Below, piece after piece: positions 34,873 to 43,685 of a DNA stretch of 64,000 bases. Both the position numbers and the translations under genes were made by a program. The DNA comes from an uncultured Microbacterium sp. (GTDB lineage: Bacteria > Actinomycetota > Actinomycetes > Actinomycetales > Microbacteriaceae): contig NZ_CALBRW010000043.1 of assembly GCF_937927635.1 (NCBI RefSeq), positions 23,356 to 87,355 of the forward strand. The letters are read 5' to 3'. Position 1 is the first letter of the stretch. Each line of letters opens with the position of its first letter. The notes beneath the pieces are model-generated. The model did no database searches and was not told where the DNA came from. It saw nothing but the letters and a program-made list of their open reading frames with translations.

Positions 34873-35918
34873 GGAACGCGGTGCAGCCACGCGTCGGTCG
34901 CGAACTTGGACTCCACCAGCGCCTCGGCATCCGCGTACTCGTCGGGCGTGACGTGCCCGTCCTCCGCGCCGGTGAGCGCCCGGAAGGTCTGCTTGAACCG
35001 GTCGATGATCTCAGACCTCTCCATGCCGGTCTGCGTCCGCAGCGGATCCACGCGCTTGGCGGCCGAGGTGGTGCCCTTGTCGCTGAGCTTCTCGCGGCCG
35101 ATGCGCAGCACCTCGGTCATCATCTGTCCGTCGATGTCGTACGAGATGGTGGCGTGGTGCAGCACCCCGCCGTTGGCCAGCCGCTTCTGCGCGGCGCCGC
35201 CGATCTTGCCCGTGGGCGATGCGATATCGTTCAGCGGCTGGTAGGTGGCGTCGATCCCGATCGAGCGCAGCGCCTGCAGCACCCAGTCGTCGAGGAAGGC
35301 GTAGGAGTCGGCGAAGGTCATGCCCTGAACCAGGGATGCCGGAACATACAGCGAGTAGGTGATGATCTGGCCCGCGGCCATCATCATCGCGCCACCGCCG
35401 GAGATGCGGCGGACGACGTCGAACCCGTGCCGGACTGCGCCCTCGGGGTCGATCTCGTTGCGGTACGACTGGAACGATCCGATCACCACGGCAGACTCGT
35501 TCCACTCCCAGATGCGCAGCGTGGGGCGGCGCAGCCCGCGACCCACCCGGTCGGTGAGCACCTCGTCCAGCGCCAGGTTCATGCGCGGTGAGACGGCCGG
35601 ATCGTGCACGATCTCCCAGTCGAAGTCCCGCCATCCGGGTGCCGTCACCAGCGCGCGGCGCACGACCGTGCCCACGGCCTCGGGCGAGAAGCCCAGCAGC
35701 TGAGCGCCGGAGGGCAACGCCGCACGGACGGCCGCGGCGATCGTGGCGACGTCGGCCTCGATGGGCATCCCCTCGACGGCGGCGTTGATGGACTCGAGCG
35801 CCGTGTCCGGCTCGAGGAAGAAGTCACCGGCCAGTCGGAAGTCGCGGATCAGTCCGTCCACGACCTCCAGGTCGACGACGACGAGCTTGCCACCAGGAAC
35901 CTTGTACTCACCATGCAC
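34869..35918 (-). CDS. Lipoate-protein ligase A family protein with N-terminal accessory domain
   Basis: A 349-residue protein. Residues 1-85 (KLVVVDLEVVDGLIRDFRLAGDFFLEPDTALESI...) resemble the small lipoate ligase accessory domain normally found at the C-terminus or as a separate subunit. The catalytic biotin/lipoate-transferase domain follows: SPRMNLALDEVL, RIWEWNESAVVIGSFQ, VVRRISGGGAMMM and the Lys-bearing GKIGGAAQKRL. It attaches lipoate, or transfers octanoate, to E2/GcvH subunits. It is the first gene of a pair with the DNA methyltransferase (4-base overlap); the pairing has no obvious metabolic logic. Confidence 0.88.
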   Translation of the reverse strand: MHGEYKVPGGKLVVVDLEVVDGLIRDFRLAGDFFLEPDTALESINAAVEGMPIEADVATIAAAVRAALPSGAQLLGFSPEAVGTVVRRALVTAPGWRDFDWEIVHDPAVSPRMNLALDEVLTDRVGRGLRRPTLRIWEWNESAVVIGSFQSYRNEIDPEGAVRHGFDVVRRISGGGAMMMAAGQIITYSLYVPASLVQGMTFADSYAFLDDWVLQALRSIGIDATYQPLNDIASPTGKIGGAAQKRLANGGVLHHATISYDIDGQMMTEVLRIGREKLSDKGTTSAAKRVDPLRTQTGMERSEIIDRFKQTFRALTGAEDGHVTPDEYADAEALVESKFATDAWLHRVP

Positions 35919-35965
35919 GGCTCCAGCTTAGGCCGGGCTGGATCGGGCCCGGATGCCCGGTCGCC

Positions 35966-36844
35966 TCACGCGCGTGCGGGGAAGCGCTGATCCAGCCAGG
36001 CCAGCACGTCGGCGCGCACCTGCTCCTGCTGCAGCTCGTTGAAGATCTCGTGCCTGGCGTCCGGGTACACCAGCGTGGTCACGTCGGTCAGGCCCGCCCG
36101 GGTGCGGTACGCATCGGCGAGCTTGTGCACGCTGCGCGGCCCGCCCACCGGGTCGTCGCGGCCCACCATCAGCAGCACCGGCACGTCGACCCCGATGTCC
36201 TTGCGCGGCCGCCCGTACATGCGCGCGGCCTCGATGGGCCCGAACAGCTTCAGCAGCGGCACCTCGGTGGTCAGCGGATCCTCGTGGAAGTCCTGCCATA
36301 CCGCGGGATCGCGGGACAGCCACTCCAGCCCGTCGGCATCCGGCCCGTCCCACCTCTTGTTCAGCGGCAGCGCGTTCATGTCGGTCGGGGTGCGGTAGGC
36401 GGATCCGGACAGGATGACGGCGTCGTAGGCGTCGGGATGCCGGTCCAGCAGCATCTGCGCGAGGAACGATCCCCACGAGTGCCCCAGCAGCACCAGCGGC
36501 AGCCCGGGATGCTCGTCGTGGATGATCCCGGTGAGCTGCCAGCACGCCTCGACGGTCGCCCGCATGCCGCCCTTGCCGAGATGGCCCAGCTTCGCGGGCC
36601 CGTTCCACTGCCGGATGCCGGTGCGACCGTGTCCGCGGTGGTCGTCGGCGTAGACGTGGAATCCCGCACCCATGAGGGCCTCGGCGAGCGCACCGTAGCG
36701 ACCGGCGTGCTCGCCGACGCCGTGAAGCAGCTGCACCACGCCGCGCGCCGGCCCCTGCGCCTCGTAGACGTCATAGACGATGGCGATCCCGTAGGCGTCG
36801 GTGAACTCCGCTGTTCTCTTCGCGACGCCGCTCTCAGAAGACAT
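35966..36844 (-). CDS. Alpha/beta hydrolase (monoacylglycerol-lipase-like)
   Basis: A 292-residue serine hydrolase of the Hydrolase_4 type. The oxyanion HG occurs in VVQLLHGVGEHAGRYGALAEAL (about residues 37-58), YADDHRGHGRTG follows, and the nucleophile Ser is in VLLGHSWGSFLAQ (about residues 118-130). The acid Asp is in MVGRDDPVGG and the His in YPDARHEIFNE. No signal peptide, so cytoplasmic. Hydrolysis of a monoacylglycerol or lysophospholipid is likely from family resemblance. The GGCATCCGTGTCTTCCAC tandem repeats lie just upstream of its start. Confidence 0.88.
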   Translation of the reverse strand: MSSESGVAKRTAEFTDAYGIAIVYDVYEAQGPARGVVQLLHGVGEHAGRYGALAEALMGAGFHVYADDHRGHGRTGIRQWNGPAKLGHLGKGGMRATVEACWQLTGIIHDEHPGLPLVLLGHSWGSFLAQMLLDRHPDAYDAVILSGSAYRTPTDMNALPLNKRWDGPDADGLEWLSRDPAVWQDFHEDPLTTEVPLLKLFGPIEAARMYGRPRKDIGVDVPVLLMVGRDDPVGGPRSVHKLADAYRTRAGLTDVTTLVYPDARHEIFNELQQEQVRADVLAWLDQRFPARA

Positions 36845-36898
36845 GCCCCGAGTCTACGGATGCGGCCGGCGACGCGTCCGCGTGCGACGCGGTGCCCG

Positions 36899-36950
36899 CC
36901 ACGGCATCCGTGTCTTCCACGGCATCCGTGTCTTCCACGGCATCCGCCCG
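36899..36950. repeat. 18-bp tandem repeat upstream of the hydrolase
   Basis: CCACGGCATCCGTGTCTT is repeated at 36899, 36917 and, partly, 36935 (about 2.7 units). It lies in the 115-base gap between the PRC-barrel gene and the hydrolase start, in the hydrolase 5' region. The copies match exactly over the full units, so slippage could change their number. Confidence 0.85.
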
Positions 36951-36959
36951 CTCGGGGCG

Positions 36960-37373
36960 TCAGCGGTAGTAGGGGTAGCTCGGGTAGGCGTACCCGGCGG
37001 CCCAGAACGGCGCCAGCCCGTAGAACCCGTAGACGTCCTCGTTGTAGGCGGGGTCGTTGATCAGCTCGGGGTCGTACGCAGGGGCCTTCCGCAGCTGCTT
37101 GCTGCTCTGGTCGATGTGCACGTCGTCGGCCGAGACCCCCGAGACGGAGTCCACCGGGATGTAGGACTTCTGCTCGCCCAGTCCCAGGAAGCCGCCGGAG
37201 GCGACGACCAGGAAGCGCACCTTCCCCTCGATCGAGTCGATGAGCAGCTCGTCGACCTTTCCGATCTCCTCGCCGCCGGCATCCTTGACGATGCGGCCGC
37301 GGATGTCGTCGTCCTGTGCGATGGTCTGATCGCTGTGGGTGAGGGCGACAAGTTCGTGCTCCATGGCATTCAT
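36960..37373 (-). CDS. PRC-barrel domain protein
   Basis: A 137-residue protein. Residues about 22-95 form a PRC-barrel (DIRGRIVKDAGGEEIGKVDELLIDSIEGKVRFLVVASGGFLGLGEQKSYIPVDSVSGV), the beta-barrel found in RimM and photosynthetic reaction centres and in many stress-related actinobacterial proteins. The C-terminus is Tyr/Pro-rich (VYGFYGLAPFWAAGYAYPSYPYYR). The AAGGAGACTGTC before the ATG at 37373 is an excellent ribosome binding site. Exact function is unknown; general stress or envelope association is a guess from similar proteins. Confidence 0.88.
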   Translation of the reverse strand: MNAMEHELVALTHSDQTIAQDDDIRGRIVKDAGGEEIGKVDELLIDSIEGKVRFLVVASGGFLGLGEQKSYIPVDSVSGVSADDVHIDQSSKQLRKAPAYDPELINDPAYNEDVYGFYGLAPFWAAGYAYPSYPYYR

Positions 37374-37465
37374 GACAGTCTCCTTCCGACTTCGCCACGG
37401 TCGCAGACCGGGCGCAGCAGCAGAAGGGGCTGGTCTGCACGATACGGGCCGGGTATCCTCGGCGG

Positions 37466-38230
37466 TCACGCCGCGGTCACGGCTCCGTGCAGCGCAGCGA
37501 TGATGGCCAGCGCCGTGTCGCGGTCGGTGACCTCGTAGCCGCCGACGCCGTCGCCGGCGGATCCCATCCGCACCGATGCGCCCATCGCGCTTGCGAGCAC
37601 GATGCGCTTGGCGGAGAAGTGCACGGCGTCCACGCCGGATGCCGCGATGGCGGCCACGCTGTGCTCGTCGATGCCGCTGCCGGCCATGACCTCGATGCCG
37701 CCGGCCGCCTCTTCGACCAGCACGCGCAGCACGGCGACGCCGTCGATCGCGCGCGACGCCCCGCCCGAGGTGAGCACGCGGCGAAGGCCCAGTTCCCGGG
37801 CCGTGCGCAGCGAGGCGACCGGGTCGGGGGTCGTGTCGATCACGCGATGCAGGGTGACGGATGCCCCGTTCGCGGCATCCACGAGCCGCGCCAGGCCGTC
37901 GCGATCCAGGGTGCCGTCCGCCTGCTGGCATCCGACCACCACGCCGTGCGCGCCCGCCGAGAGGGCATCGCGCACGTCCCGCACCATCACCTCGAGGGCG
38001 TCGGATCCGTAATGGAACCCGCCCGCGCGGGGACGGACGAGCACGTGCACCTCGGGGCCGGCATCCCCCGCCGCCTCCAGCACGCTCTCCAGCATGCCGC
38101 GCGAGGGCGTCAGCCCGCCGAGCGTGAGCGCCTGCGCCAGCTCGACGCGCGCGGCGCCGACCTCACGGGCGATGCGCACGCCGGCGATGTTCTGGACGGC
38201 GAGCTCGAACGGAAGGCGCACGATAACCAT
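37466..38230 (-). CDS. cutC: CutC family protein (copper homeostasis / putative hydrolase)
   Basis: A 254-residue TIM barrel of the CutC family. Segments: FELAVQNIAGVRIAREVGAARVELAQALTLGGLTPSRGML, VHVLVRPRAGGFHYGSDALEVMVRDV, GAHGVVVGCQQADGTLD, VTLHRVIDTTPDP, LTSGGASRAIDGV and VMAGSGIDEHSVAAI. These match conserved CutC signatures (ELC..L..GG.TPS, RPR.G.F.Y, GSG). The family was linked to copper tolerance, though its biochemical role is not settled. Start at the ATG at 38230, preceded by TGACGGCTGG. It is divergent from the MarR operon. Confidence 0.9.
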   Translation of the reverse strand: MVIVRLPFELAVQNIAGVRIAREVGAARVELAQALTLGGLTPSRGMLESVLEAAGDAGPEVHVLVRPRAGGFHYGSDALEVMVRDVRDALSAGAHGVVVGCQQADGTLDRDGLARLVDAANGASVTLHRVIDTTPDPVASLRTARELGLRRVLTSGGASRAIDGVAVLRVLVEEAAGGIEVMAGSGIDEHSVAAIAASGVDAVHFSAKRIVLASAMGASVRMGSAGDGVGGYEVTDRDTALAIIAALHGAVTAA

Positions 38231-38295
38231 TTTCGCACTCCAGCCGTCATTTCCAGGTTGATGAACATCATTTTCAGAGTGGCATCCGGCAAGGA

Positions 38296-38316
38296 ACTTA
38301 GTTAGGCTATCTAAGT
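38296..38316. promoter_or_regulatory. MarR operator overlapping promoter and start of the MarR gene
   Basis: ACTTAG (38296-38301) and CTAAGT (38311-38316) are perfect inverted arms with 9 bases between. The inner TTAG/CTAA extends the symmetry. A TAGGCT -10-like box (38303-38308) lies inside and the ATG is 1 base beyond. Occupancy would block the promoter, implying autorepression by the MarR protein. Confidence 0.75.
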
Positions 38317-38317
38317 A

Positions 38318-38749
38318 ATGACTGAGGACTTCGCCGCCACCGCCTCCGAGCTCCGCTACGCCATGTTCCGCACCACCCGCCGGCTGCGCCGCGTGCGCTC
38401 CGTCGACGCGATGAGCGACGCGCAGCTCGCCGTCCTCGGCGCGCTCCGCGCGCACGGCCGCCGCACGATCTCCGGCCTCGCCGAGCACGAGCGGGTGACA
38501 GCGCCCACCATGAGCGCCACCGTCAACGGGCTGGCAGAGCTCGGGCTGGTGGTGCGCGTGCCCGATGAGGACGACCGCCGCCGCGTGTACGTCGAGCTCA
38601 CCGAGCAGGGCGGCACCGTGATGGCCGACACCGTGCGCCGCCGCGATGAGGCGATGGCCGAGATGATCACCGAGATCGGCCTGACGGACCGCGAGCTGAG
38701 CGTGCTGCGCGAGGCCGCCGCCGTGCTGCGGAAGGTGGCCGAGGCATGA
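38318..38749 (+). CDS. MarR-family regulator of an MFS pump
   Basis: A 143-residue winged-helix protein: ELRYAMFRTTRRLRRVRS, then LAEHERVTAPTMSATVNGLAELGLVVRVPDEDDRRRVYVELTEQG with the recognition helix and wing (about residues 50-95). It lacks a ribosome binding site and is likely translated from a leaderless message. Its stop overlaps the start of the following MFS gene as ATGA, so the pump is coupled to it. Repression of the two MFS genes downstream and release by a toxic substrate is the usual arrangement. Confidence 0.9.
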   Translation: MTEDFAATASELRYAMFRTTRRLRRVRSVDAMSDAQLAVLGALRAHGRRTISGLAEHERVTAPTMSATVNGLAELGLVVRVPDEDDRRRVYVELTEQGGTVMADTVRRRDEAMAEMITEIGLTDRELSVLREAAAVLRKVAEA

Positions 38750-40119
38750 GCGCCGCGTCCGCCGAGCGCGGCGGCGCGATGTTCCGCTCGTTCCGCTCGT
38801 TCAACTACCGCACCTGGTTCTTCGGCGCCATCATCTCCAACATCGGCGGCTGGATGCAGGCCACCGCCCAGGACTGGGTGGTGCTGACCGAGCTGACCAA
38901 CAACGACGCCACCGCGATGGGCGCCACGATGGCACTGCAGTTCGGCCCGCCGCTGGTGCTGGTGAGCATCACCGGCTGGGTGGCGGACAGGTTCGACCGC
39001 CGCAGGATCCTGATGATCACGCAGTCCACGCTGATGGTGCTGGCCGTCGCCGTCGCCGTCATGCTGCTGACCGACGTGCTGACGCTGCCGATGATGTTCG
39101 GCTTCGCGGCGGCGTTCGGCGTGACCAACGCCTTCGACTCCCCCGCCCGGCAGGCGTTCGTCTCGGACATGGTCAGCATCGACGACACTCCGAACGCGGT
39201 GGCGCTGAACTCGGCGTCCTTCAACATGGCCCGTCTGATCGGTCCGGCCGTCGGCGGCGTGGCCATCGTGGCCATGGGGCCCGGTTGGGTGTTCGTCGCC
39301 AACGCCGCCACGTTCCTGGCGATGCTGGTGGCGCTGCTGGTGATCCGCCCCGCCCTGCTCATGCCGCGACCCCGTGGGCACAAGGGCAGCGCGGGCCTGG
39401 CTGCCGGGTTCCGCTACGTGCTGAGCCGCCCCGACCTGGTGGTCGTGTTCGTAATGGTGTTCATCATCGGCGCGTTCGGCATGAACTTCCCGATCTTCGC
39501 GTCGACCATGGCCCTGGAGTTCGGCAGAGGCGCCGACGGCTACGGACTGCTCAGCTCTGTACTGGCGATCGGCTCGCTCACCGGCGCGCTGCTGGTGGCC
39601 CGGCGGGATCGCGCCCGCGTGCGGGTGATCGTCTTCTCTGCGGCGGGGTTCGGCGCAGCATCCATCGTCTCGGCGGTCATGCCGGTGTACTGGAGCTACG
39701 CGGTGGTGCTGATCCTGGTGGGCTTCACCACCGTGAGCATGCTGACCACCGCCAACGGCTACGTGCAGACCACGACCGAGGCCGCGCTGCGCGGCCGTGT
39801 GCTGGCGCTGTACATGGCGGTGCTGATGGGCTCCACCCCGATCGGCGCGCCGATCGCCGGGTGGATCGCCGACGCGTTCGGCCCGCGGGCCGCCATCGTC
39901 GTCGGCGGTGTGGCGGGACTGCTGGCCAGTGCGATCGGCGTGGGCTGGATGCTGTGGTCCGGCCGCCTGCACCGCCAGGAGCGCACCCGGTTCCTGCTCA
40001 CCCTCGACGAGACGCGGCCGTTGAACGTGATCCAGGCGATGGCCCCGGAATCGTTCGACGAGAAGACGACGGCCACGACAACCATGCCCCTGCCCCCGCG
40101 ACGGAAGAAGACGGACTGA
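38746..40119 (+). CDS. MFS transporter, EntS/MFS_3-like
   Basis: A 457-residue transporter with about 12 hydrophobic helices. The N-terminal FRSFNYRTWFFGAIISNIGGWMQATAQDWVVLTELT and GWVADRFDRRRILM (motif A) match the enterobactin-exporter-like MFS_3 group, as do FDSPARQAFVSDMV and LNSASFNMARLIGPAVGG. The last 50 residues are a hydrophilic tail ending in PLPPRRKKTD. It is translationally coupled to MarR and followed 3 bases later by a second MFS gene. An efflux role is likely; the substrate is unknown. Confidence 0.9.
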   Translation: MSAASAERGGAMFRSFRSFNYRTWFFGAIISNIGGWMQATAQDWVVLTELTNNDATAMGATMALQFGPPLVLVSITGWVADRFDRRRILMITQSTLMVLAVAVAVMLLTDVLTLPMMFGFAAAFGVTNAFDSPARQAFVSDMVSIDDTPNAVALNSASFNMARLIGPAVGGVAIVAMGPGWVFVANAATFLAMLVALLVIRPALLMPRPRGHKGSAGLAAGFRYVLSRPDLVVVFVMVFIIGAFGMNFPIFASTMALEFGRGADGYGLLSSVLAIGSLTGALLVARRDRARVRVIVFSAAGFGAASIVSAVMPVYWSYAVVLILVGFTTVSMLTTANGYVQTTTEAALRGRVLALYMAVLMGSTPIGAPIAGWIADAFGPRAAIVVGGVAGLLASAIGVGWMLWSGRLHRQERTRFLLTLDETRPLNVIQAMAPESFDEKTTATTTMPLPPRRKKTD

Positions 40120-40122
40120 CGC

Positions 40123-41313
40123 ATGGGCCGGCATCCGCGTTCGCTCATGCTGGCGCTCGGCGCGCTGACCGCCTTCGGGCCCATCTCGCTCGACGTCTAC
40201 CTGCCATCGCTCCCGCAGCTGGGCGCCGAGTTCGCGGCGTCCGAATCCCTCACCCAGCTGACCATGAGCGCCTGCATGATCGGGCTGGCGCTGGGCCAGC
40301 TGCTGTGGGGCCCGATCAGCGACAGGTACGGCAGGCGGATGCCGCTGATGATCGGCGTCGCGGGCTTCGCGGCGACCTCGGTGCTGTGCGCCTTCGCGCC
40401 GACCATTGAGGTGCTGATCGGCATCCGCGTGGTGCAGGGCCTGTGCGGTGCGGCGGGGATGGTCATCGCGAGAGCCGTGGTGCACGACCTGTTCAGCGGG
40501 GTGGAGGCCGTGGCCGCGTTCTCCACGCTGGCCGCGGTGATGGGCGTGGCGCCCGTGCTGGCGCCGCTGATCGGCGGTGCGATCGTGACGTTCTCGGACT
40601 GGCGGGGCGTGTTCATCGCGCTGGCCGTGATCGGACTGCTCATGCTGGCGGTGGCGATCCTCGGCGTGCCGGAGACACTGGACGGCGACCATCGCACCAC
40701 CGGCGGCATGACGAACGATCTGCGCGGCATCGGCTCGGCACTGCGCAACGGACGGTTCATGATGGCGGCGATCACCCTGGGCATCGCCTCGATCGCGCTG
40801 TTCTCTTACCTGCAGCTGTCGCCCTTCGTGCTGCAGGTGCAGTACGGGCTGAACGCGCAGGGATTCGCGATCGTGTTCGCCGTGAACGCGGTCGGCATCA
40901 CGGCCGCCGCGAACCTCAACCGTCGGCTCGCGCAGCGGCGGATGCCCGGCGCCGTGATCGTGCGCTGGTCGCTGACCGTCGGCACGGCCGGCGCACTGGC
41001 GCTCACCCTCGCGGGGATGCTGCACTCCCCACTGCCCTGGCTGCTGGTGCCGCTGTTCATCGGCATCTGCACGCACGGCCTGAACAACCCGTCGCTGACC
41101 GCCATGGCGCTGGGGTACATCACGCACAGCGCGGGTTCGGCATCCGCCGTGCTCGGCACACTGTCGATGCTGCTGGGCGCGTTCGTGCCGCCGATCGTGT
41201 CGCTGTTCGGCGTCTCGGCGACGGTGCTGGGCGCGGTGATGCTCGCCTCGTTCGCGCTGGGCCTGGTGCTGGTACTGGTCGCGCACCGCCCGGCGTCCGC
41301 CCGCGAGACGTAG
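40123..41313 (+). CDS. Bcr/CflA-type MFS multidrug transporter
   Basis: A 396-residue, 12-TM MFS protein of the Bcr/CflA family: AFGPISLDVYLPSLPQLGAEF at the N-terminus is the family hallmark, then LGQLLWGPISDRYGRRMPLM (motif A), RVVQGLCGAAGMVIARAVVHDLF and APLIGGAIVTFSDWRGVFIAL (motif C-like). It begins 3 bases after the previous MFS stop, so the operon has MarR and two distinct exporters. Proton-coupled drug export is inferred from family. Its stop codon overlaps the -10 box of the next gene. Confidence 0.92.
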   Translation: MGRHPRSLMLALGALTAFGPISLDVYLPSLPQLGAEFAASESLTQLTMSACMIGLALGQLLWGPISDRYGRRMPLMIGVAGFAATSVLCAFAPTIEVLIGIRVVQGLCGAAGMVIARAVVHDLFSGVEAVAAFSTLAAVMGVAPVLAPLIGGAIVTFSDWRGVFIALAVIGLLMLAVAILGVPETLDGDHRTTGGMTNDLRGIGSALRNGRFMMAAITLGIASIALFSYLQLSPFVLQVQYGLNAQGFAIVFAVNAVGITAAANLNRRLAQRRMPGAVIVRWSLTVGTAGALALTLAGMLHSPLPWLLVPLFIGICTHGLNNPSLTAMALGYITHSAGSASAVLGTLSMLLGAFVPPIVSLFGVSATVLGAVMLASFALGLVLVLVAHRPASARET

Positions 41314-41322
41314 CCTGAGAGC

Positions 41323-42891
41323 ATGGGCACGCCCCGGCGGAGCATCGCGGCGGGCGCGGCGGGTGTCGCGTCGGCGCTGCTGGGTGCGGGCGCGGGTGAG
41401 CTGGCCGCCGCCCTGGTGGCGCCGGCGTCGGGCCCGTTCGCCGTCGTCGGCGGTGCGCTCATCGATGCGGCGCCCGCGTGGGCGAAGGACACCGCCATCG
41501 CGTGGTTCGGCACCTCAGACAAGACTGCATTGCTGGTGGGCATCGGCATCGTGCTGCTGGTCGTGGCCGCGCTGGCCGGTCTCGCCGAGGCGCGGTGGCG
41601 CCGCGCCGGAGTGGTCGCGTTCGCCGCGATCGGACTGATCGTCGGCATCCTGTCGCTCACACGATCGGATGCCGGGCTGCTGGCCTGGCTGCCGTCGCTG
41701 CTGGCCGGCGTGATCGCCGCCATCGCGCTCCGCTCCCTGCTGAGCCTGGCGGGGATGCCGTCCCCTGCTGCAGGACCGGCATCCGCACCGGTTCAGGAAG
41801 GACGAGCGGATGCCGTGGACGGGCCGACCCGGCGCCGCTTCCTCAGCTGGACGATCGGCACGGCCGCGATCGGGGTGGCGCTCGCGGCCGCGGGCACCCT
41901 GGCCCGCGCGGGGTCGACCGCGGTGACCGCCGTGCGCGAGGCCATCCGGCTGCCGAAACCCGCGACTCCCGCGCCGGCGATCCCGGCATCCGCTTCTCTG
42001 GACGTCAAGGGAATCGCCCCGCTGATCACGCCGGCCGCGGACTTCTACCGCATCGACACCGCGCTCGTCGTGCCCTCCGTCGATCCCCGCAGCTGGCGGC
42101 TGCGCATCCACGGCATGGTCGCGCACGAGGTGACGCTCACCTGGGACGAGCTGCTCGCGCTGCCGTTGGTGGAGAGTGCGGCGACGCTGTCGTGCGTGTC
42201 GAACGAGGTGGGCGGCGACCTGGTCGGCAACGCCATGTGGCTGGGGTATCCGATCCGCGAGCTGCTGAAGCGGGCGGCGCCGGATGCGGATGCCGACATG
42301 GTGCTGTCCACCTCGGCCGACGGCTTCACGGCGGGGACGCCGCTCGAGGCGCTCACCGACGACCGCGCGACGCTGCTGGCGGTCGGGATGAACGGCGCTC
42401 CGCTGCCCCTGGAGCACGGCTTCCCGGTGCGCATGGTCGTGCCGGGCCTGTACGGCTACGTCTCGGCGACGAAGTGGGTGACCGACCTGGAGGTCACGCG
42501 GTTCGATCGCGCGCGGGCGTACTGGACGGATCGCGGCTGGTCCGAGCGCGGACCCATCAAGCTGCAGTCCCGCATCGACGTGCCCCGCGCCGGTCGCGAT
42601 GTCCCAGCGGGCGACGCTGTGATCGCCGGGGTCGCCTGGCAGCCCGGCACCGGGATCTCGGGCGTCGAGGTGCAGGTCGACGACGGCGACTGGCAGCGCG
42701 CCGAGCTGGCGACGGCCATCTCGAGCGACACCTGGGTGCAGTGGCGGCTGCCCTGGCGCGCGAAGGCCGGCGAGCACAGCATCCGCTGCCGTGCGATCGG
42801 CGGCGACGGCACGACGCAGACGGATGCGGTGGCGCCTCCGGCGCCGGACGGCGCCAGCGGCTGGCACACGATCAGCGTGCGGGTGTCCTAG
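41323..42891 (+). CDS. Membrane-anchored molybdopterin oxidoreductase (sulfite-oxidase fold)
   Basis: A 522-residue protein. The first 145 residues hold about four hydrophobic helices. Near residue 166 TRRRFLSWTIGTAAIGVALAAAG is a twin-arginine-like segment that would export the catalytic domain. The Mo-cofactor domain (about residues 225-420) has FYRIDTALVVPSVDPRSWRLRIHG, the Mo-ligand Cys in ATLSCVSNEVGGDLVGNAMWLG (near residue 290) and PVRMVVPGLYGYVSATKWV. An Ig-like Mo-co dimerisation domain ends the protein. Substrate unknown. A TAGCCT box 6 bases before the ATG indicates a leaderless start. Its 3' end is duplicated at 44896. Confidence 0.9.
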   Translation: MGTPRRSIAAGAAGVASALLGAGAGELAAALVAPASGPFAVVGGALIDAAPAWAKDTAIAWFGTSDKTALLVGIGIVLLVVAALAGLAEARWRRAGVVAFAAIGLIVGILSLTRSDAGLLAWLPSLLAGVIAAIALRSLLSLAGMPSPAAGPASAPVQEGRADAVDGPTRRRFLSWTIGTAAIGVALAAAGTLARAGSTAVTAVREAIRLPKPATPAPAIPASASLDVKGIAPLITPAADFYRIDTALVVPSVDPRSWRLRIHGMVAHEVTLTWDELLALPLVESAATLSCVSNEVGGDLVGNAMWLGYPIRELLKRAAPDADADMVLSTSADGFTAGTPLEALTDDRATLLAVGMNGAPLPLEHGFPVRMVVPGLYGYVSATKWVTDLEVTRFDRARAYWTDRGWSERGPIKLQSRIDVPRAGRDVPAGDAVIAGVAWQPGTGISGVEVQVDDGDWQRAELATAISSDTWVQWRLPWRAKAGEHSIRCRAIGGDGTTQTDAVAPPAPDGASGWHTISVRVS

Positions 42892-42894
42892 GCG
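42351..42894 (+). repeat. Direct duplication, copy 1 (3' end of the molybdoenzyme gene)
   Basis: Bases 42351-42894 align without gaps to 44896-45439 at a constant offset of 2545. The first two thirds differ at scattered, mostly third-codon positions, while roughly the last 210 bases including the stop codon look identical. Three bases past the stop the two copies diverge completely. This marks the left border of the low-GC insert. Confidence 0.95.
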
Positions 42895-42942
42895 TACTTC
42901 CCGTGACGTTCAAGGCATCGCGATTCATCCCTGAATATCGAA

Positions 42943-43662
42943 TCAACCTACGTACCATCTGGCAAAAACTACAAATGGTGCGACGGAAACGAAAATAATC
43001 AAATCCGCGACAAAATGTGCAAAAATTGAATACAGTAGGCCCCATCTTCGATGCATCCACAAGAAGACGAGAGACGCCATCGCGGTCAGCACACACCCTA
43101 GAAGACCTCCGGGAAGCCCAAACCAGTGTGCAATCCCGAATGAGACCGCTTGCAACGCGTACAACAGCCACGTGGGGCTCCGACCGATTTCACGCAATAG
43201 CAATCCTCGCCACAGTAACTCTTCCCCAACGGCGTTGGCAAAAGCGAAAAATGCAATTGCGCTCCATACAATCCACCACGGCGGTTCAACAACGTCGAAT
43301 TGTAATGGATGCGCATTCATCTGATCACGCGAAGGAAGCACAGCGATCCCCCCCGCAACAGTCCCAAGGACGAGTGCGATCGCAATGCCTCCGCGCACAT
43401 GTCGAGTGCGAGAACGCGGCTGGCTCTGGCGCACGCTCGTTCTGTTCTCTATGACGAGCCAGAGCACGCCGGTAATCAGCGGCAAAGCGATCCAGGGCAC
43501 CGCCGCGAACATTAAGAGTCCGAACGCGCCCAACGCCACACGTGATGGCAAACGCGTGGCGACAAGCACGCTCACCACAGCCAGGGCCAAAGTCAACCAG
43601 GCCGACACTGGCCGCGCAACGATCTGCGCACCAATAGACAATGCCAAGACTACGGCGCGCAT
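42943..43662 (-). CDS. CPBP-family intramembrane (Abi) protease
   Basis: A 239-residue membrane protein from the ATG at 43662. The CPBP/Abi signature is intact: ANAVGEELLWRGLLLREI (EExxxR), VSFGIAHWFGLPGG (FxxxH) and FAHFVADLIIF (HxxxD/N), embedded in about seven hydrophobic helices. The family includes CAAX-type proteases and proteins giving self-immunity to bacteriocins. An ATG at 43764 would overlap the preceding gene by 79 bases and is not used. The gene has clearly lower GC than its surroundings and sits in the insert between the duplicated molybdoenzyme ends. The target is unknown. Confidence 0.85.
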   Translation of the reverse strand: MRAVVLALSIGAQIVARPVSAWLTLALAVVSVLVATRLPSRVALGAFGLLMFAAVPWIALPLITGVLWLVIENRTSVRQSQPRSRTRHVRGGIAIALVLGTVAGGIAVLPSRDQMNAHPLQFDVVEPPWWIVWSAIAFFAFANAVGEELLWRGLLLREIGRSPTWLLYALQAVSFGIAHWFGLPGGLLGCVLTAMASLVFLWMHRRWGLLYSIFAHFVADLIIFVSVAPFVVFARWYVG

Positions 43663-43685
43663 GGCTGCTTGACGCGACTGCCCCT

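Noticed and set aside
36899..36950. Tandem repeats as a CRISPR or coding repeat protein
   Set aside because: 18-bp head-to-tail units with no spacers, and the possible peptide has no valid gene context.
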